From: Spirosoma spitsbergense DSM 19989
GTDB lineage: Bacteria > Bacteroidota > Bacteroidia > Cytophagales > Spirosomataceae
NCBI RefSeq assembly: GCF_000374085.1
Contig: NZ_KB893466.1
Span: forward strand, 30,714-88,958
Direction of reading: 5' to 3'
Length of the DNA stretch: 58,245 nt
Under the pieces are notes generated by a model. That model saw only the letters and a list, made by a program, of their open reading frames with translations, ran no database searches and had not been told where the DNA came from. Position numbers and translations under genes: made by a program. Each line of letters starts with the position of its first letter. Position 1 is the stretch's first letter. Of the stretch, positions 16,324 through 24,055 are shown one piece after another.

Positions 16324-17853
16324 TTAAAAGTAGTCCAGGTCAAAATCTCCACCGCCCTGGAGACTCCTGCCGCCTTTTAGTTTCCAGAGTATATAGTAGT
16401 CGACCGTATCAGATAGGTGAGTGGCCAGCTCTTGGTCTACCTTGCTGCTCTCACTCCGTTTGCTCTTGGTGTAGTCGGTATTGAGTGGACTGTTATCCAT
16501 ACTTATCACCGTGGCCTTACATCGGATCCCGTCCACCCGTACCCGTATCAGATCCGTATTACGCTCTGCAAAGACGTTGTTAAGGTCTTTAAACTTGTCA
16601 ATGTGGGGAGGGTTAAAATTTAGCGCCTGCGTAGAAACGTGCCATCCAGAGGCCTCTAAAATTTCGGCCACTTGGTCAAACATGGACTTTGTAGAGCCAG
16701 CGCTTTTATTCTTACCGTTCCGGTCTCCGGTTAGGGTTATCTGCTTAGTCTTATGGCTCACGTACTCGGTGGCTATAAGGGTGGCCAGCGTCTGCGCCAT
16801 TGTCATAGCTACGCCATCGGCATCAATTCCCGGTTCTTTGCAGTAAAGGTTATCGATAAGCCTGGCCTCTGTGTAATCGCTTTGCCATAGGGTGGCGCTA
16901 GTAAAGTGTGCGTTAAAGTCCAGGCTGGCCTCTATTCGGTGGCTGGTGTTATAGAGCAGCTCACCACTCCAGGCCGCTCTGGCCTCGTATTCGTCGCTTT
17001 CCTCTTTTATAACGTGGATGTGGTGCTGGAATGACGGATAAAAATTGTGTGGCATCTTGGAGAGCCGCTTTCCCTCCACCTCCACCTCATACTCCAGCTT
17101 AGTAAGGTTTTTCTGGAGCGTGTCCAGGTAGTCATCTGGCAGAAAGGCCAAATTATCCCGCGTCTTTACTTCTAGGAAAAAATACCGGCCTGGCTCGGTT
17201 TTAGAAAGTGCCTCAATGTCATACATCCACTGGCCTGCCAGATCCCAGGGAGGTGAGGAAAATACGGCCAGCATCTGGTGGAATGTAGAGCTAAACTTTC
17301 CCACGTTGGCCCGTAAGGTAGGCAGTACCACCTTAAGCCATTCCTTTTTAAAGTTTAGCCCCTCATCGATAACATATAGATCATAGTTAGCGCCACGGTT
17401 TTCCGCTGCCGCCATCTTAAAGCTCTCAAATTCAATTACAAACCCGTTTGGAAAGCTTATGCAGTTCTCCCAAATATCCGGAGCCTCAAATGGCCGCTCA
17501 AAATGTGCCGGTGGCTCCCTCCAGAGCACAAAGCACCCCGCTCCGGTCTTAAAATCATACTCCGTAATGCCGTGCCGTTTCCACCCCGCTTTTAAGCCGC
17601 TGGTGAGCTTGGATTTAGCTTTTTTAATCGTTGGTACACCCCACCCACATTTGGCGCGTGGCAGATCGTCCGAGGCCAGTAAAAGGAAATCGGAGAGCGT
17701 TACGGATTTACCGGAGCCACGGCCTCCAATCATGGCCGCAATTTTAAACCGGCTGTTATAAACGGCCTCCAAAAAAATGGCCTGTTTTTCGTTTACCTCC
17801 ACCTCCAGCTCATCCTCTGGGCGGTCGTTAGTCTCCAATTTCATAGGTAGCAT
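16324..17853 (-). CDS. Terminase large subunit
   Basis: 509 residues. The N-terminal ATPase has Walker A GGRGSGKS (43-50) and Walker B YDLYVIDEG (D163, E164). The C-terminal RNase H-like nuclease has acidic residues in SLDFNAHF (D312), TLTGDRNG (D377) and HLSDTVDYY (D482), the usual three-metal-ligand pattern. It packages phage DNA into proheads. A second possible start is M4. It overlaps the upstream gene by 26 bp and is the last clear gene of the late block, far from the portal gene. Confidence 0.93.
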   Translation of the reverse strand: MLPMKLETNDRPEDELEVEVNEKQAIFLEAVYNSRFKIAAMIGGRGSGKSVTLSDFLLLASDDLPRAKCGWGVPTIKKAKSKLTSGLKAGWKRHGITEYDFKTGAGCFVLWREPPAHFERPFEAPDIWENCISFPNGFVIEFESFKMAAAENRGANYDLYVIDEGLNFKKEWLKVVLPTLRANVGKFSSTFHQMLAVFSSPPWDLAGQWMYDIEALSKTEPGRYFFLEVKTRDNLAFLPDDYLDTLQKNLTKLEYEVEVEGKRLSKMPHNFYPSFQHHIHVIKEESDEYEARAAWSGELLYNTSHRIEASLDFNAHFTSATLWQSDYTEARLIDNLYCKEPGIDADGVAMTMAQTLATLIATEYVSHKTKQITLTGDRNGKNKSAGSTKSMFDQVAEILEASGWHVSTQALNFNPPHIDKFKDLNNVFAERNTDLIRVRVDGIRCKATVISMDNSPLNTDYTKSKRSESSKVDQELATHLSDTVDYYILWKLKGGRSLQGGGDFDLDYF

Positions 17854-18370
17854 TTTGGATGGTTTTAGGCTCCTGGCCAGCGTTATTGTTTACGGTGAGT
17901 TGCTTTACTTTAAACACCACTTTCGATGGCTTTTTGTAGGTGTCGGAATCCAGAATTTTGCCACTTTCGTAGGCTCCATCTATTTTGGCCGCTTTATCCA
18001 GTAGGATGCCGTAATTATAAAAATCTCCGGCCTCCTTTGCCTCTTTGGCAGCGCTCCGGAAAAGTTCGGCGTATAGGTCTTTAATTCCCTCTTTGTCTCT
18101 GGCCTGCCGGAGCTCCACAAATACCGAGTAGGCCAGCGCCATTATCTCCCTGGCTCTCCGCTCCTGGAGCTTACTGGAGTTTTTCAGCATGGCCAGTACC
18201 TGGCTATCAGTATGCCCCTGTTTTAGCCAGGCTCTGGCAGAGTCTATTTTATCCCAGGTCTCCCACTGGATAGGGGAGAGCTCCGTACCATTAAGGAGGT
18301 AATCCTGGAAAACATCCAGTTCCCCCCGTACTTTGTCTAAATAGCGGTTATTGCCCTTTAATTGCTTCAT
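17828..18370 (-). CDS. Candidate terminase small subunit
   Basis: 180 residues, largely helical, immediately upstream of and overlapping the large terminase gene. The N-terminal part (AWLKQGHTDSQVLAMLKN then SKLQERRAREIMALAY) could be an HTH-like DNA-binding unit, followed by an amphipathic helix that may drive ring assembly. The assignment rests mainly on position and helical composition; I see no definite family signature. Confidence 0.5.
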   Translation of the reverse strand: MKQLKGNNRYLDKVRGELDVFQDYLLNGTELSPIQWETWDKIDSARAWLKQGHTDSQVLAMLKNSSKLQERRAREIMALAYSVFVELRQARDKEGIKDLYAELFRSAAKEAKEAGDFYNYGILLDKAAKIDGAYESGKILDSDTYKKPSKVVFKVKQLTVNNNAGQEPKTIQNATYEIGD

Positions 18371-18797
18371 AGTTTAAAAGTCTTAGCTCATCCTCATACT
18401 GTTCTTTAATAGCCTTAAGCCTGGCCAGCTCCTGGCTCCAGGTGGCCGCTTTGGCGTGGTCTGGTCTCTCGGAAATCTTGGTTTCGTACTTGTAAATATT
18501 TACTCTAGTTTTCTGGAGCTCCACTTTAATCTCTGCCGAACGGAGCCCACTGGTGGCCGTGGTTGGTTTGGCCTCTTTCTCCGGTCTCCGTACCTGGCCG
18601 GTGGCCAGTTCGTGCCTGGCATCTTTCCAGAGCTCCCTGGTGGCCAGGATCTGCTCCACCACTGGCCTCCGGCCCTCCACATCGTTATCCGCAAAATCGG
18701 CCAGGGTATTAGACAAAAGAGCAGCCTCTTTATGGAGCCGTTCGGCCTCCAGAATGAGCTGCTCTTTTCGTTGATCCGGAGCGGATCCGCTGGCCAC
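18348..18797 (-). CDS. Coiled-coil phage protein
   Basis: 149 residues, Glu/Lys/Ala-rich, with long heptad-like helices at about 8-45 and 95-145 (KVELQKTRVNIYKYETK, LARLKAIKEQYEDELR). No domain recognised. It overlaps the candidate small terminase gene by 23 bp and sits in the packaging/head gene block, so a structural or packaging-accessory role is likely but unproven. Confidence 0.7.
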   Translation of the reverse strand: MASGSAPDQRKEQLILEAERLHKEAALLSNTLADFADNDVEGRRPVVEQILATRELWKDARHELATGQVRRPEKEAKPTTATSGLRSAEIKVELQKTRVNIYKYETKISERPDHAKAATWSQELARLKAIKEQYEDELRLLNYEAIKGQ

Positions 18798-18811
18798 CTC
18801 CGTGGCTGGAG

Positions 18812-19321
18812 TTAACTGTTTTTTTTTGCTTCGTCTGCCGCTGCCTGTGCCAGCGCTGCCGCTTTTTTTTCGGCTGCTACTTTTGCGGCCCCCGTTAGTG
18901 GTTTGGGCGCTGCCGGAGCGGCCTCCGGAGTTGTTACCGGAGTAGTCTCCGGAGCGGTCGGTTTTGCAGAAAGTGCCAATTTTTTGAGGTTCTCAATTTC
19001 CAGTTCTTTCTCAATTAGCTGGCTATTGAGAAAAGAATTTTGTGTTTTGAGTGCCTCGTTTACTTCGTTGAGTGCCTGGTTTTGGGTGGCCAGCTCGGTG
19101 TTATTGTCCAGAACTTGCGCCAAAAAATCCGCGTCTTTCTGGCCATCGGTTTCCGTTGGATCCGGAGCCACTGGCTGCTCCAGTCGGTAAGCCTCTGCCT
19201 CCTGCTCATAGTCGGCCAGTGCCTTTTCCCAGGTGTGTTTTTTGTGCTCGGTTTGGTCTGCCTGGTAGTTCATCTCTGCCAGTTGAGCCGCTGCTAAAAG
19301 TTGGCTAATTGCTGCTTTCAT
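18812..19321 (-). CDS. Coiled-coil, Ala/Pro/Thr-rich phage protein
   Basis: 169 residues. The central region (about 65-120; NTELATQNQALNEVNEAL ... SQLIEKELEIENLKKL) is a clear coiled coil, followed by a low-complexity TPETTPVTTPEAAPAAPKP linker and an Ala/Lys-rich tail. It precedes the previous coiled-coil gene by 14 bp, pointing to a shared head-assembly operon. No function can be assigned. Confidence 0.7.
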   Translation of the reverse strand: MKAAISQLLAAAQLAEMNYQADQTEHKKHTWEKALADYEQEAEAYRLEQPVAPDPTETDGQKDADFLAQVLDNNTELATQNQALNEVNEALKTQNSFLNSQLIEKELEIENLKKLALSAKPTAPETTPVTTPEAAPAAPKPLTGAAKVAAEKKAAALAQAAADEAKKNS

Positions 19322-19404
19322 TGATCTAGTTTAAAAAGAGAATAAAATTTTGTTTTCGTCGATACCTGGCGCGGCCTTTTCGGTAGATTATTTGGCCGGT
19401 TGGC

Positions 19405-19605
19405 CTATTTGTTGGCCTTTTCCGTGGTGGCCGCTGGTGTGGTGGCCGCTGGTTGATCTGTTACTTTGCAGTAAACACCAGGATAAAGCGCTTGGATGCT
19501 TTCCGCGTCGGCCACGGCCATTTTATCACTTACCACCACCGTCCGCTCACCAAAGCCAAATTTTATGCCGGTGGCGCTGTTTAAAACTGTTACTGTTTTT
19601 GCCAT
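19405..19605 (-). CDS. Small phage protein, possible head accessory
   Basis: 66 residues (MAKTVTVLNSATGIKFGFGERTV ...), beta-like N-terminal part and an Ala/Thr-rich tail. It lies just after a terminator and within the head genes. Size and position suit a head-decoration or completion protein, but no signature is visible. Confidence 0.6.
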   Translation of the reverse strand: MAKTVTVLNSATGIKFGFGERTVVVSDKMAVADAESIQALYPGVYCKVTDQPAATTPAATTEKANK

Positions 19606-19619
19606 TGTCTGGATGAATA

Positions 19620-19660
19620 AAATAAAGGCCTCACTGCCTGCCGCTGTGAGGCCTTTATTT
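19620..19660 (-). terminator. Terminator within head gene block
   Basis: AAATAAAGGCCTCAC and GTGAGGCCTTTATTT form a perfect 15-bp stem with an 11-nt loop between two minus-strand genes. Confidence 0.8.
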
Positions 19661-19682
19661 AGATTAGAGTGTAAGAGGAAAA

Positions 19683-20390
19683 TTAAGAGAGAGAAACGCC
19701 TGGAATGGCCAGAGCGGCCCCGATTGGAACATAACCAAACATATAGCCATCATTTTTGGCCTTTAGCGTCCACTCTCTCCGGTCGCCACCTTTGGCTCCG
19801 GTGGTGTGTACCACCTCAAACTGGAGACCCATGAGAGTAGTACCTAAAACAATCCGCTGGCCATCGGTCAAAATGACCACGGCCACCACCTCCGTGTTTA
19901 TGAGCTTTTCAATAGCGGCCACCTGATCCTTATTAAATCCGGCCACCTTTACCTCCAGCATCTGCTCCCAGGACTGGTATCCGGTGGAGCCCTTTAATGC
20001 TTCGTCTGCTTTTAGGCTGTTGTCAGAAACTTGCACCTCCGTAAATGTCCCAACGGGTGGCCCTACCACCATAGCAGGAGCCACGGCCAGCTCACCGGCC
20101 AGAATGTCGGCCCGTTTAGGCCATTCGGCTGTAAATTGATCCGTAGGACAAAGGAATAGTTTACGGCCACCTCCAGGGTTTACGGTTTGTTGTGGAGTGC
20201 GTGGAATTGCGGCCAGGGTGGCCAGAGCCAGGCCGTGGCTATCAAAAAGGGAGATGCCGGTGGCCGCTGTAAACACCTGGCTGGAGAGCGGCATGGCCAC
20301 CACTCCGGCCAGTACGCTGCCGGTCTCGGTGGCCACAAATGCCCCGATGGCCACCACCAGGAAACTCATTAGAATTTTTGCAAACTTCAT
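19683..20390 (-). CDS. Phage structural-block protein with N-terminal hydrophobic segment
   Basis: About 235 residues when started at ATG 20390 (MKFAKILMSFLVVAIGAF); an upstream extension to 20447 is possible but less likely. The N-terminal ~30 residues are hydrophobic and Gly/Ala-rich; the rest looks beta-rich with no domain I recognise (QSWEQMLEVKVAGFN, TDGQRIVLGTTLMGLQFEVV). The latter segment resembles phage proteins that adopt tail-tube-like folds. It sits directly downstream of the capsid gene and is bracketed by terminators. Confidence 0.65.
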   Translation of the reverse strand: MKFAKILMSFLVVAIGAFVATETGSVLAGVVAMPLSSQVFTAATGISLFDSHGLALATLAAIPRTPQQTVNPGGGRKLFLCPTDQFTAEWPKRADILAGELAVAPAMVVGPPVGTFTEVQVSDNSLKADEALKGSTGYQSWEQMLEVKVAGFNKDQVAAIEKLINTEVVAVVILTDGQRIVLGTTLMGLQFEVVHTTGAKGGDRREWTLKAKNDGYMFGYVPIGAALAIPGVSLS

Positions 20391-20452
20391 GCTGATTTGT
20401 TGTTTTTGTTTTGGTTGAAAAAAAGAGGAAAGTAAAAACCGGAGCACATTTG

Positions 20453-20488
20453 TAAACCGGCCACCGAGTGCTCCAGGTGGCCGGTTTA
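20453..20488 (-). terminator. Terminator after major capsid gene
   Basis: TAAACCGGCCACC pairs perfectly with GGTGGCCGGTTTA across a 10-nt loop, directly after the capsid stop codon on the minus strand. Confidence 0.8.
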
Positions 20489-20493
20489 TGGTA

Positions 20494-21471
20494 TTAAACT
20501 TTGTCGTTTAGGAATGTGAACTTACCAAACCCGTAATCAAAGCCCACGCTCATCCGGATGTTGATTTTTGTGGCTTTTACGTCTTTTACTACGGTTAACG
20601 TATAAGCGGCCACATCCTCATTACAAACAAAGTTCATGTTTGAGGCTGGAGTAATTACGGTGGTAGATTTGCCGGAAAGGCCTACATCTGCCACCAGAGT
20701 AATGTTTTCGTAACCGTCTAGCGTGGCCATAGTCTCACCTGGCCGAACGGTGGCCGGAAATTTAGCCTGCCGTCTGCGGTTGATACTCCGAACCATTCCA
20801 GGAGAGCAGCGGAATTGCAAAGGAATTTCCAGCATGGCCTGGTTAGCGGCCTCTACTACTTTGCAGAGCTCCAGAGCTTGCTCGTAGCTGTTAGAGTCGT
20901 CTATAACCGTGGCCGCTGCCAGTACGTTAGAGGCTGGAATGTCACCACCGGCAGCGCGGCCAATGGTCGTTTTTGCCAGGAGGCCGGTAATGGCGTAAGC
21001 GCTGCCAGTGCTGGCTGCATTCTTAACCGCTTTCCAGCTCGCACGCTCCACCAAGTTAGCCCGTGCCGTGCGTAGGATCTGCTCCAAAAAGAACACCTCA
21101 AACGGATTCTCCAGTACGGCCTTTTCCGAGCTTAAGCCCTTTACATACTGCAAATAAGAGCGGTAAAGCGTTTGAATTTCGCCCGTTGTAAATTGTAGAT
21201 CAATGTCCACATCTTCAAAGGTCGGAATCCGAGCGCCAAACTGGAGCGCTCCGGCGCTTGGCGTAAAGTCGTCAGATGCCGCCCGTAGTATGTCCATAAT
21301 CTGGAGGTTAATAAGTGGGCTCTTATTATCCGTAACCAGGAGCTGGTAAAGCTCCCGAATCTTTGCCTCGCCATCCACTAATACATCCGTGATAATTTCC
21401 TTTTTACCGTCGAATACTTGCATTAATGCGGCAGGCAGTTTACTAAAATCGTAACCCGTTGTTTGTGCCAT
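20494..21471 (-). CDS. Probable major capsid protein
   Basis: 325 residues with HK97-capsid-like composition: an N-terminal helical arm, a spine-helix-like region (FEVFFLEQILRTARANLVERASWKAV) and an A-domain-like C-terminal region with NMNFVCNEDVAAYTL and KATKINIRMSVGFDYGFGKF. It directly follows the protease and scaffold-like genes, the usual order in tailed phages, and is followed by a strong terminator. Assignment from context and length; no short diagnostic motif exists for this family. Confidence 0.75.
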   Translation of the reverse strand: MAQTTGYDFSKLPAALMQVFDGKKEIITDVLVDGEAKIRELYQLLVTDNKSPLINLQIMDILRAASDDFTPSAGALQFGARIPTFEDVDIDLQFTTGEIQTLYRSYLQYVKGLSSEKAVLENPFEVFFLEQILRTARANLVERASWKAVKNAASTGSAYAITGLLAKTTIGRAAGGDIPASNVLAAATVIDDSNSYEQALELCKVVEAANQAMLEIPLQFRCSPGMVRSINRRRQAKFPATVRPGETMATLDGYENITLVADVGLSGKSTTVITPASNMNFVCNEDVAAYTLTVVKDVKATKINIRMSVGFDYGFGKFTFLNDKV

Positions 21472-21533
21472 TCTTTACTGTTTGATTAAAAAAAGAGGTG
21501 GTTAAAAAAAGTTGATTGATTGCTTTCCTGGAT

Positions 21534-21965
21534 TTAAGCCAGGCCTTTGCTTTTGCGGAATACGGCCAGCGCTTGCTGGTTGTAGCTGGTTAGGTTGTTG
21601 TCTACTTTGCTGGTGGCATCTCCCTCCGGCATCTGTGCACCGGCCCCGGCCTGCTTCTCAAACCAGCCTTTGTATTTGTCCCGGTCGGCCTCTGCCGTGG
21701 TGAGTGAGCTCTGGAGCGTGGTCTTATCGCTTTCCAGTGCCGTTACTTTCGTGTCCAGGCCATCCGCTTTACTCTGGAGTGTTCCCTTTTCGGCCTCCAG
21801 GCTCGTTACTTGCGTTTCCAGGCCAGTAACTTTATTCTGGAGCTCCTGGACTTCGCTCGTAAATTGGTTGTGCTCATCGGTGGTTAATTTCTCCGAAACG
21901 GCTTTTCCGGATTTTCCGAAAAATGAGGCCATAAACGTGGCCAGCGTCTGCTTTTCCTGTGCCAT
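21534..21965 (-). CDS. Scaffold-like coiled-coil protein
   Basis: 143 residues. After a short N-terminal part (about 1-35), residues 36-105 form repeating heptads (ELQNKVTGLETQVTSLEAEK ... LDTKVTALESDKTTLQ), then a Gly/Asn-rich tail. Located between the S49 protease and the capsid gene, exactly where tailed phages encode scaffolding proteins, often cleaved by that protease. Confidence 0.7.
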   Translation of the reverse strand: MAQEKQTLATFMASFFGKSGKAVSEKLTTDEHNQFTSEVQELQNKVTGLETQVTSLEAEKGTLQSKADGLDTKVTALESDKTTLQSSLTTAEADRDKYKGWFEKQAGAGAQMPEGDATSKVDNNLTSYNQQALAVFRKSKGLA

Positions 21966-22008
21966 AGGCTTTTAGTGGTTTACTGGTTAAAAAATTGATT
22001 GATTGATT

Positions 22009-22887
22009 TTAAGCGGCCATTTGAGCGGCCCGTTTGATAGCTTGCTGGAGCGTTCCCTTTTTATCTGCCAGGCCTAAACTTATCCCCTTATCCGTGCCAT
22101 ACATCCTGGCCGTTGTCCATTCGTCGGACTTTAGCAGGCCAGCGCGGCCCCGCCGAACAAACCCCACAAACTCCTTTTGGCAGTTGTCCAGCATGGCCTG
22201 GATTTCCGTCCGTAGCTCATCGGTGAGCGGTTCAATGCCATTTACTCTGGCCTTGTCTACGCTCTCGGTAGCTCGGAAAATTTCAACCTCCAGCCCTTGC
22301 TGCTTTAGCGCTTTGCTCTGGTCGGTGTAAACCATGAGCGTACCCACCGAGCCAATGACTGGTAAAGGTGAATCCTCCAGCCAGATCTCCGTGGCCTGGC
22401 TCCCGATGAAATAGGCAGCGCTGGCCATGAAATTAGACCAAACCAGTATTGGCTTTTTAATGAGTCTCATGGCATCGGCCAGCGCCCGTAAACCATCCAC
22501 CGCCCCGCCCCCCGAATCAATCCGGAGTACGATGGCCTTAATATCCTCCATCCGGTCGGCCACGGCCAAAAGGCCAGCCAAATCCTCATACCCCCAGGAG
22601 CAAAGGCCGTACCTGGAGAGCGTTCCAATAATCGGAATAACACAAACGCCCCCCGTAGTGTATTGCGTGGCCACATACTCAAAATAGGAGATTGTACCGG
22701 CCATTACGTTAAGGCCTGCCGTGGCCAGGTGTGCCTGGATGTTCCTGGCAGGATGTTCTGCAAACATGGCAGCGGCCACCGGCTCCTTACCCGCCTGGAG
22801 CCGTGGCCTTACTATGGACTCCATCCGGCTGGCCAGCCCCTCCTCTAAATACCAGAGCCCCGAAATAGATAAAAACCCCCCTCTCAT
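22009..22887 (-). CDS. S49-family serine peptidase (prohead protease)
   Basis: About 292 residues from ATG 22887; a TTG start 72 bp upstream is less likely because it would fall right at the leader element. ClpP/SppA-type fold: VIPIIGTL, IDSGGGAVDGLRAL, then SNFMASAAYFIGSQ with likely nucleophile S156 and Lys base K212 (SVDKARVNG), spaced as in short SppA enzymes. In phages, S49 peptidases mature the prohead by cutting scaffold and capsid. It is followed by the scaffold-like gene and capsid, supporting this role. Confidence 0.88.
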   Translation of the reverse strand: MRGGFLSISGLWYLEEGLASRMESIVRPRLQAGKEPVAAAMFAEHPARNIQAHLATAGLNVMAGTISYFEYVATQYTTGGVCVIPIIGTLSRYGLCSWGYEDLAGLLAVADRMEDIKAIVLRIDSGGGAVDGLRALADAMRLIKKPILVWSNFMASAAYFIGSQATEIWLEDSPLPVIGSVGTLMVYTDQSKALKQQGLEVEIFRATESVDKARVNGIEPLTDELRTEIQAMLDNCQKEFVGFVRRGRAGLLKSDEWTTARMYGTDKGISLGLADKKGTLQQAIKRAAQMAA

Positions 22888-22963
22888 ACTGTCGTTAAAA
22901 TGTTGTTTACTGCCAGTGCCTGGCCTTGAAAGGTGTAAAAGTGGCCGCTGCCTGGCCAAATCA

Positions 22964-22970
22964 AAAGGAC
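22964..22970 (-). promoter_or_regulatory. GTCCTTT leader element (a)
   Basis: Minus strand GTCCTTTTGA directly after a terminator T-run, 77 nt upstream of the S49 peptidase start. One of seven copies. Confidence 0.55.
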
Positions 22971-22971
22971 G

Positions 22972-23001
22972 TAAAAAAGCCAGCCCTGGAGAGAGCTGGC
23001 T
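22972..23001 (-). terminator. Terminator upstream of S49 peptidase leader
   Basis: AGCCAGC and GCTGGCT form a stem with a 10-nt loop, followed on the minus strand by TTTTTT. Confidence 0.75.
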
Positions 23002-23008
23002 GGTGGCG

Positions 23009-23130
23009 TAAAACAGTAGAATCTTTGGCCGGTGAGCTGCCGGTGGTGGCCGCTCCGGCCAGGATCCGGAGCAGATCCGGCCCCGATTGGCAAAAAATGG
23101 CCTGGCCTGGCCAAAGATTATACTGTTTTA
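23009..23130 (-). repeat. Long inverted repeat overlapping DUF1353 stop codon
   Basis: 22-bp arms (23009-23030, starting TAAAACAGTAGAATCTTTGG, and 23109-23130) match with one mismatch across a 78-nt loop that itself contains a perfect hairpin GCTCCGG-7 nt-CCGGAGC. As RNA it would be a large branched structure at the end of the DUF1353 message. It may be a termination/processing signal or a remnant of a foldback element. Confidence 0.7.
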
Positions 23131-23577
23131 GGCCGTTGGTGTTTGTTGCCTGAACTTGCGCCAATTCCAGCCACCAAACGCCCGAACGGCCCCAAAGTAC
23201 AAACGGTTGCGCCACTGGCCAGGATTAAACCGCTGCATAAGCTCCAGATAAATGCCATCGGCATAAGAGCGGCCATCTACATCCATAAGCTCCGGATAGT
23301 GCTCCAGGTGTTGCTCCCAATTCATATACAAATAATCGTGTACAATAGCGGCCAGGTTAGTACGGTTATTGTAGGCAGGCAGTAAGCTCTGGCTCCAGGG
23401 TGGCGTACTATGGCAGTCCGTTAGAAAGTTGGCCGGTAGCAATACCCGCCTATAATCCACCAGCTCCACCAGTACATCCTGCTCCACTCGCATTTGGTCG
23501 GGTTTAGGTAGTCGACTATCGATAATTACCGGCAGGCTGTAAAACGTATCTGACCACTCAATAAAGCGTTTACTCAT
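23128..23577 (-). CDS. DUF1353 family phage protein
   Basis: 149 residues with the DUF1353 pattern: VLLPANFLTDCHSTPPWSQSLLP, AAIVHDYLY (conserved His-Asp), a later SYADGIYLELM and LYFGAVRAFGGW. This family is common in tailed phages, usually near tail or lysis genes, and has no proven function; a peptidase- or hydrolase-like fold has been suggested. Its stop codon lies in the 3' arm of the large inverted repeat. Confidence 0.8.
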   Translation of the reverse strand: MSKRFIEWSDTFYSLPVIIDSRLPKPDQMRVEQDVLVELVDYRRVLLPANFLTDCHSTPPWSQSLLPAYNNRTNLAAIVHDYLYMNWEQHLEHYPELMDVDGRSYADGIYLELMQRFNPGQWRNRLYFGAVRAFGGWNWRKFRQQTPTA

Positions 23578-23584
23578 GGTTGCA

Positions 23585-24031
23585 TTACAGTGCTTTCCGT
23601 TTGTCCAGGTTGGTTATCTCCTGGCCAATGAGTGCGTAAATGAGCGTAGTAACCGGCGTTTTGTCGCCAATAGGTAGGCCCATTTTTTTAAGGTCTCCCA
23701 GGGTAATGTTTTGAAAAAAATCCCGCTGGCTTATGGCTCCCTCTGTTCCCTCATCCACTATCTGGCCGGTAATGTCTACAAATGCCCCGCTGGTTTGTCG
23801 TGTTACCAGTTGATCCTGGTAGCGCTGGAGTGTTGCCATTCGCTGGCTATCGGTTAGGCCTTTGTCTGTCTGTATTCGCTCCAGGAGTGGCTGGCCGGTT
23901 TCGTCGGTGGTAATTATTCGCACCTGTTGCACCATGTTTAAATCTGGGCCTATTATAAAGTTTTCATGTTTGGCCACTCGTTTAAAGCCTGTAACGGCCT
24001 CCGAGGTGATTGGTGTTTTTATAGTGTCCAT
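23585..24031 (-). CDS. Hypothetical phage protein of tail region
   Basis: 148 residues, polar, no membrane segment and no recognised domain. The N-terminal half looks beta-rich (FKRVAKHENFIIGPDL, QQVRIITTDETGQPLLER). It lies 7 bp upstream of the DUF1353 start and 24 bp downstream of the tail-fibre stop, so it is clearly within the tail/fibre operon. Confidence 0.7.
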   Translation of the reverse strand: MDTIKTPITSEAVTGFKRVAKHENFIIGPDLNMVQQVRIITTDETGQPLLERIQTDKGLTDSQRMATLQRYQDQLVTRQTSGAFVDITGQIVDEGTEGAISQRDFFQNITLGDLKKMGLPIGDKTPVTTLIYALIGQEITNLDKRKAL

Positions 24032-24055
24032 TAAAAGAATGAGTTAACTGGTGAA

